Of a DNA stretch of 10,534 bases, positions 7,125 through 10,534 are shown one piece after another. This DNA is from Clostridiaceae bacterium. Lineage in GTDB: Bacteria > Bacillota > Clostridia > Lutisporales > Lutisporaceae. The stretch covers positions 1 through 10,534 of the forward strand of contig JAQVFD010000050.1 in the NCBI GenBank assembly GCA_028697435.1, written 5' to 3'. A program made the position numbers and the translations under genes. The stretch's first letter is position 1, and every line of letters starts with the position of its first letter. The notes under the pieces were generated by a model, which was given only the letters and a program-made list of their open reading frames with translations, made no database searches and was not told the DNA's origin.

Positions 7125-7166
7125 TGCCATGTGCGTTTTTGGCAAAGCCAAAATAATCGCACGGCA
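7125..7166. repeat. Long imperfect hairpin between the two operons
   Basis: Three nested paired segments are visible: TGCC (7125-7128) with GGCA (7163-7166), GTGCG (7131-7135) with CGCAC (7158-7162), and TTTTGGC (7137-7143) with GCCAAAA (7147-7153) around an AAA loop. Small bulges separate them. On the minus strand it follows the terminator hairpin and precedes the promoter palindrome. It could be a second terminator (its minus-strand tail is not T-rich, which argues against), an RNA-protecting structure, or part of a small palindromic repeat element. Confidence 0.55.
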
Positions 7167-7176
7167 TTTAAATAAA

Positions 7177-7206
7177 GATATAATGTGCGCTTGAGCACAT
7201 TATATC
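7177..7206 (-). terminator. Rho-independent terminator after the five-gene operon
   Basis: The 12-bp arms GATATAATGTGC (7177-7188) and GCACATTATATC (7195-7206) are perfect complements around a 6-base loop. On the minus strand the hairpin is followed by TTTATTTAAATG, a modest T-rich tail, and begins 28 bases after the stop codon of the MGMT-type gene. The arms are AT-rich, so efficiency may be moderate. Confidence 0.65.
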
Positions 7207-7234
7207 ATTTATTCATTTCATTGCCAGATGCACT

Positions 7235-7555
7235 CTAAACTTGCCATAAGTGTCGCTCCATATCGATAGTCCCGTCTTCCCTGAAAGTAATTCCTTCAGC
7301 ATCCAGTATCGACCGCTGTATTTCCGAGTCTCCAAATACATAGCTTGGGCATAGCTCACCTGTTGTCCTCACGACTCTATGGCAGGGCAGCTTCAAGCCC
7401 TTCGGTGCGCTTCTCATGGCCCAGCCTACTATCCTTGCACTTCCGGGACTTCCTATCATCCTGGCTATTCCGCCATATGTGGCAACCTTACCTGCAGGTA
7501 TCAGGGCAACAATTTCATATACTCTTTTAAAAAAACCTTCGCCGGCGTCTGCCAT
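7235..7555 (-). CDS. MGMT-family DNA-binding domain protein (alkyltransferase-like, Cys retained)
   Basis: This 106-residue protein is only the C-terminal DNA-binding half of an O6-alkylguanine-DNA alkyltransferase. It has the wing/HTH region VATYGGIA (Y27), the arginine-finger segment GSARIVGWAMR (R41), and the active-site motif LPCHRVV with Cys58, followed by the family's C-terminal helix. Full alkyltransferases are about 160-180 residues and carry an extra N-terminal domain. Alkyltransferase-like (ATL) proteins of this size usually have Trp in place of the Cys. Here the Cys is present, so direct methyl transfer is possible, but a lesion-recognition role in nucleotide excision repair is equally possible. 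The ATG at 7555 has AAGGAG at 7569-7564, overlapping the stop of the preceding gene 12 bases away, so it is the last gene of the five-gene operon. Its link to the envelope genes is unexplained. Confidence 0.88.
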   Translation of the reverse strand: MADAGEGFFKRVYEIVALIPAGKVATYGGIARMIGSPGSARIVGWAMRSAPKGLKLPCHRVVRTTGELCPSYVFGDSEIQRSILDAEGITFREDGTIDMERHLWQV

Positions 7556-7567
7556 TATCTTATCTCC

Positions 7568-8290
7568 TTATATCGGCAAAATTGTGATTATATATCCTCC
7601 CGCAAATAAGCTCAGGAAATTTGCCGTTAACACATACAACAGGGTTCTCGCACGTCTATGCTCTTTTGTCAATGCTAAAAATGCAATGATTTCAGTAATG
7701 AATATCAGGAATTCTCCAAATATAAGTGAAAAAATCAAATAGCTTGCCATAGGGCTAAATCCATTCAACCAGATGTTTAGCGCCCCCTGGGTTATTAAAT
7801 TGATAATGAGAAATGCAATCCATGACTTTTTATTCCTGAAACCAAATAACCAGAATATTATTGCTTCAATTGCCAATGTCAGAATAATACGTATGGATAC
7901 TAAAAGAATTGATCTTGATAATAACTTTCCCGGCGTTAGTGTTTGATCCTTTAAATCCAGTGTATAAATGTTGTTATATGTTCTTAATGGCTTCTCCAGT
8001 GATATTTCAAAGCTGCCCTCTCTTGTACTGACATTAATATTGTAATCATTTGCTATCCTTAATTCCGATGAGTAAAAGGCATAATACTTTTCAATGATTT
8101 TATCCCGCATGTTTGCTTTCATATTAGTATTACCTGAACCAATGCTTATTTCAAGGTCTTCAGGTGCATTAGGGACTATTATCAATATTGACGGAGGTTC
8201 TGCCGAATTTCCATAACACACCGAAATAAGGGCAATTGCCATTATCATTGACAAAGTCATTAACAAAAATAACTTCTTTTTTCTAAGCAT
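7568..8290 (-). CDS. Uncharacterised membrane protein with secreted N-terminal domain and four TM helices
   Basis: I do not recognise this 240-residue protein by name. Residues 1-29 look like a cleavable signal peptide or first helix (KKKLFLLMTLSMIMAIALISVCYG). Residues 30-125 are polar and strand-rich with an exposed character, and would lie outside the cell. Four hydrophobic helices follow at about 127-150, 156-175, 183-207 and 214-238. Conserved-looking polar residues fall within the helices: N164/T167/Q168 in LIINLITQGALN and E193/E200 in GEFLIFITEIIAF, which may mark a functional core. A basic loop KEHRRAR lies between helices 3 and 4, in keeping with a cytoplasmic side. It starts at the ATG at 8290 with AGGAGG upstream, 12 bases after the preceding stop. 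The helix-rich half and operon suggest an envelope role, not a known transporter. Confidence 0.75.
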   Translation of the reverse strand: MLRKKKLFLLMTLSMIMAIALISVCYGNSAEPPSILIIVPNAPEDLEISIGSGNTNMKANMRDKIIEKYYAFYSSELRIANDYNINVSTREGSFEISLEKPLRTYNNIYTLDLKDQTLTPGKLLSRSILLVSIRIILTLAIEAIIFWLFGFRNKKSWIAFLIINLITQGALNIWLNGFSPMASYLIFSLIFGEFLIFITEIIAFLALTKEHRRARTLLYVLTANFLSLFAGGYIITILPI

Positions 8291-8302
8291 AAAAAGACCT
8301 CC

Positions 8303-8746
8303 TTAAAGCTCTTTTCCGCAGGTCTTGCAGAACCTTGCATCCTCATCGTTAAGGCTTCCGCAGCTTCTGCACCTTACTTTTATTACTTCCTTTGCCTCCT
8401 TAGAGTTGGTTATCTGATCAATAGCATCTATATTGCTTATAACATCATTTATCATTCCGCCCTTTGCCTCACTAAACGGCTTCAGGTCTTCCCTTGCCTT
8501 GTCAGGGTCAAGCAGCAGCCCTGAACCTGCCGTCCCTTTAGCACCGATGTTCATGACAACAGAACCTGCAATCATAAACACCATTCCTATCACTGCATTT
8601 GAAAAAGAAGGGCCGCCACCTACGAAGGGATCATTCATAAATCTTGCAGCAGAGAAGAATACTGAAATGAAGAGTATAAAACCTATACCCATCATCCCAA
8701 TTCCTATATAGTACGTAGTTTTTCTTTCCTTTGATATCTTTGCCAT
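8303..8746 (-). CDS. Two-TM membrane protein with C-terminal zinc ribbon
   Basis: This 147-residue protein has two hydrophobic helices (about 13-34 and 50-68) joined by a short Gly/Pro-rich extracellular loop. A soluble cytoplasmic linker follows (70-120), then a compact zinc ribbon with the pairs C126-x2-C129 and C140-x2-C143 (CRSCG and CKTCG). Such ribbons at the end of small membrane proteins are common in Firmicutes and usually mediate protein contacts; no enzymatic motif is visible. It starts at the ATG at 8746 with GGGGTGAT as ribosome site. Spacing is 39 bases from the lipoprotein gene upstream and 12 from the next gene downstream, so it is co-transcribed. No specific function can be assigned. 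Confidence 0.8.
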   Translation of the reverse strand: MAKISKERKTTYYIGIGMMGIGFILFISVFFSAARFMNDPFVGGGPSFSNAVIGMVFMIAGSVVMNIGAKGTAGSGLLLDPDKAREDLKPFSEAKGGMINDVISNIDAIDQITNSKEAKEVIKVRCRSCGSLNDEDARFCKTCGKEL

Positions 8747-8785
8747 ATTATCACCCCACTCAAATTTTTTTTGCTACCTGTTTCA

Positions 8786-9910
8786 CTACTTAATTACCAG
8801 CATACCTGTATAGGTCTGTATTTCTTTATCCTCCAGAATCCGCAGAAGGAACAGATAGTGCCCCTTCTCATGGGGCAGTGTGACTTGCCCCTTATTATCC
8901 ACATCAATTACAGCAAAGCTGTCCTGTCCGATTTCCTTTTCAACCTTCTCCTTCGTTAATCTCAGGATACGGCAGTCCATAAGCTTTCTATCCTCCGGAT
9001 ACTTCACTGTGACTGTCTCCCCGGTTGAAAAGTCGGTTGTTCTTATATAGTTATCGGAAAGATATAAGGGCTTTATATCCTGAGGCAGAATAAACGAGTC
9101 TAATAGGCTCATATGCCCTGTGGGTCTTAAATGAAGAGCATTTCTATTACCCCTATGATCGGTTTTGCCCTCAAGACAAATCTCGCCTGAGAAATAGCCT
9201 TTCTGCCATTCTTCCGGAGTCAGCATCGGTGTAAATGTAAAGGCAATGGAATTATATACTTCTGCCTTCTTCGACTCAAGATAGTCAGGCATATGATCAA
9301 TGCCGGCATTTAATACTTTTTTACTGAAAGAAAGTTCTTCTCCGTTTTCCAGCAATGCTGTGAAATCATAAGGTACTTCCCTTCCTTTGACGGGCATTAT
9401 ATACCCTTGGGGATTCTTAAAGAATCGGCTATCCCTGTCTATCAGATTAATATGTGCGATAATGCTCTTACCCGGTATCACACTGACTGTTTTATCAGGA
9501 AATAAAGCCTCTACCTTTTCAACAGGAATTGGATTGTCTATATATTGGCGCGTTTCCACACCCGCAAGCCCAAAATAAATATAATTATCCTTGAATTGAG
9601 TGTAGTTGAGGGTCCAACAGTAGCTGCCCCGGGTTAAGTGTGTAACCTTGCCGCTATTATCAACAAAATGCAAATCAGGATAATGTTCTCCGTCCATCAG
9701 CTTTTCAGCAAGCACAAGGGTGCCGTCCTCAAAGGGTATTTGCTCATAAATAATTATGGGTTCGGAAGTATTCTCATAATATTGCATTATTGCATTTTCA
9801 ATTGCAAAGCCTGTGATTGGATCCTTCTCACCGGAATCTGTAACAGGTTGACTGCATCCGGCAGTCAACAGAGCCAGAATCACTAAAACAATCAGTAGCC
9901 TTGTTTTCAT
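8786..9910 (-). CDS. Uncharacterised lipoprotein
   Basis: About 374 residues, secreted and lipid-anchored. The N-terminus MKTRLLIVLVILALLTAGC is a clean lipoprotein signal with lipobox LTAG and lipidated Cys19. The open frame reaches a TTG at 9919, but AGGAG at 9924-9920 is optimally placed (9 bases) for the ATG at 9910, so that is my start. The mature part is mixed strand and polar, with repeated short beta-like segments, for example LHFVDNSGKVTHLTRGSYCW and FAVIDVDNKGQVTL near the C-terminus. I see no catalytic motif and recognise no family. It follows the coiled-coil gene by about 19 bases and leads into the zinc-ribbon gene, so it belongs to the same operon. A role in sensing or binding at the cell surface is possible but unsupported. 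Confidence 0.8.
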   Translation of the reverse strand: MKTRLLIVLVILALLTAGCSQPVTDSGEKDPITGFAIENAIMQYYENTSEPIIIYEQIPFEDGTLVLAEKLMDGEHYPDLHFVDNSGKVTHLTRGSYCWTLNYTQFKDNYIYFGLAGVETRQYIDNPIPVEKVEALFPDKTVSVIPGKSIIAHINLIDRDSRFFKNPQGYIMPVKGREVPYDFTALLENGEELSFSKKVLNAGIDHMPDYLESKKAEVYNSIAFTFTPMLTPEEWQKGYFSGEICLEGKTDHRGNRNALHLRPTGHMSLLDSFILPQDIKPLYLSDNYIRTTDFSTGETVTVKYPEDRKLMDCRILRLTKEKVEKEIGQDSFAVIDVDNKGQVTLPHEKGHYLFLLRILEDKEIQTYTGMLVIK

Positions 9911-9929
9911 ATCAAACAACTCCTCTTCT

Positions 9930-10534
9930 TCATGCCTTGGTTATCAACTCTTTAATTTCCTTTTCAGTTTTACTGATTATTGAGGATTCCCGGCTTTCCA
10001 AACTGCTGAGCTTATTTAATACGTTTTGGACCTGACTCCTGACCCGGGATACACTCTCATAAGAGTTATGAATTTTTGACTGCATGAACCAGTCAGCAAT
10101 CAATCCGTCAAAGAAAAAATCTGCAAACTTGGCAAAGCCATCGGTTTCAAAACTAATGTCATCTCTGATTTTTATATCTGCAAGCTCAGCCCTGAATCGA
10201 CGCAATAAAATCTGAGCCTGTTCAGCCTCATATTTGGCATTATCTATATGAGAATGCTTTGCCAGGTCGGAAATCAATCCTCCCCCAAGCATATCCCACA
10301 CACCCCAGCCACCCGCGCTATCAAGGCTGCCCATTGCATTCTCCAAGCTATTAATTACACTTCTGCCGGCAGAAATAGCCTCTTTTACTTCTTTCAATGC
10401 GTTTTTTGAAGCGCTTAATTGCTCAGTAAGATTCAGCAAATTTTGTGCTTTCTCCGGGTCTGATTTTATCAACATATCTCTCTTCATAGCATATAGGCTG
10501 TTATATTTTCGCTCACTATCCACATAACTTGCCC
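9930..10534 (-). CDS. Coiled-coil protein of unknown function, possibly truncated by the window edge
   Basis: At least 197 residues, mostly helical. Heptad-like charged segments (residues about 22-65 and 130-197) suggest coiled coils. They flank a distinctive hydrophobic, glycine-rich centre, GWGVWDMLGGGLISDLAKHS (about 72-91), which could be a membrane-touching or oligomerisation patch. No signal peptide is visible. A GTG at 10523 could start the gene, but it has no ribosome site and the frame stays open to the last base of the window, so the true start probably lies beyond the right edge. Its TGA or TAA stop is followed after about 19 bases by the lipoprotein gene, making it the first visible gene of the operon. 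The coiled-coil plus amphipathic centre recalls cytoplasmic membrane-associated stress proteins, but I would not name a family. Confidence 0.75.
   Translation of the reverse strand, partial: ASYVDSERKYNSLYAMKRDMLIKSDPEKAQNLLNLTEQLSASKNALKEVKEAISAGRSVINSLENAMGSLDSAGGWGVWDMLGGGLISDLAKHSHIDNAKYEAEQAQILLRRFRAELADIKIRDDISFETDGFAKFADFFFDGLIADWFMQSKIHNSYESVSRVRSQVQNVLNKLSSLESRESSIISKTEKEIKELITKA

Noticed and set aside
7090..7208. CRISPR array or riboswitch in the repeat-rich gap
   Set aside because: There are only two short direct copies with no regular spacers, and no conserved riboswitch core is recognisable. Hairpins and a promoter explain it better.

Overview
All genes in this 10.5 kb window lie on the minus strand. 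The AT-rich composition, strong AAGGAG-type ribosome sites, tightly packed operons, YesM/YesN-type two-component proteins and a lipoprotein sugar-binding protein point to a low-GC Gram-positive bacterium. A saccharolytic member of the Clostridia (Acetivibrio/Ruminiclostridium-like) is the best guess, inferred from gene types and not from any search.

Read in the direction of transcription (right to left) there are three transcription blocks. Block 1 (about 10534 to 7235) is a five-gene operon of mostly unknown function: a coiled-coil protein cut by or near the window edge, a lipoprotein, a two-TM protein ending in a zinc ribbon, a secreted-domain/four-TM protein, and a small MGMT-type DNA-binding domain protein. 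It ends in a terminator hairpin at 7177-7206. The intergenic region that follows holds three consecutive hairpins and an extended -10 promoter.

Block 2 (7055 to 1840) is a sugar-sensing operon: a membrane-anchored sugar-binding sensor protein broken by two in-frame stops, a YesM/LytS-type histidine kinase, a YesN-type response regulator with an AraC-family DNA-binding domain, and a second, intact, membrane-anchored XylF/ChvE-like binding protein. The last three genes overlap or nearly overlap at their ends. A hairpin with a T-rich tail (1803-1836) ends the block.

Block 3 (from about 1700 leftward, leaving the window) is the transport operon: a ChvE-like lipoprotein binding protein, then, past a 15-bp perfect hairpin, the start of a GguA/MmsA-type sugar ABC ATPase. 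The layout resembles the XylFII-LytS-YesN system of Clostridium beijerinckii, where an anchored binding protein presents sugar to the kinase and the regulator activates the sugar transporter. By inference, block 2 here senses a monosaccharide outside the cell and switches on block 3. The unusual points are that the sensor gene before the kinase is a pseudogene, and that the intact sensor, of a different subfamily, lies after the regulator gene.

The most noteworthy items are the double-nonsense sensor pseudogene, the two-sensor arrangement, the palindrome cluster and promoter at 7090-7208, and the uncharacterised five-gene envelope operon.
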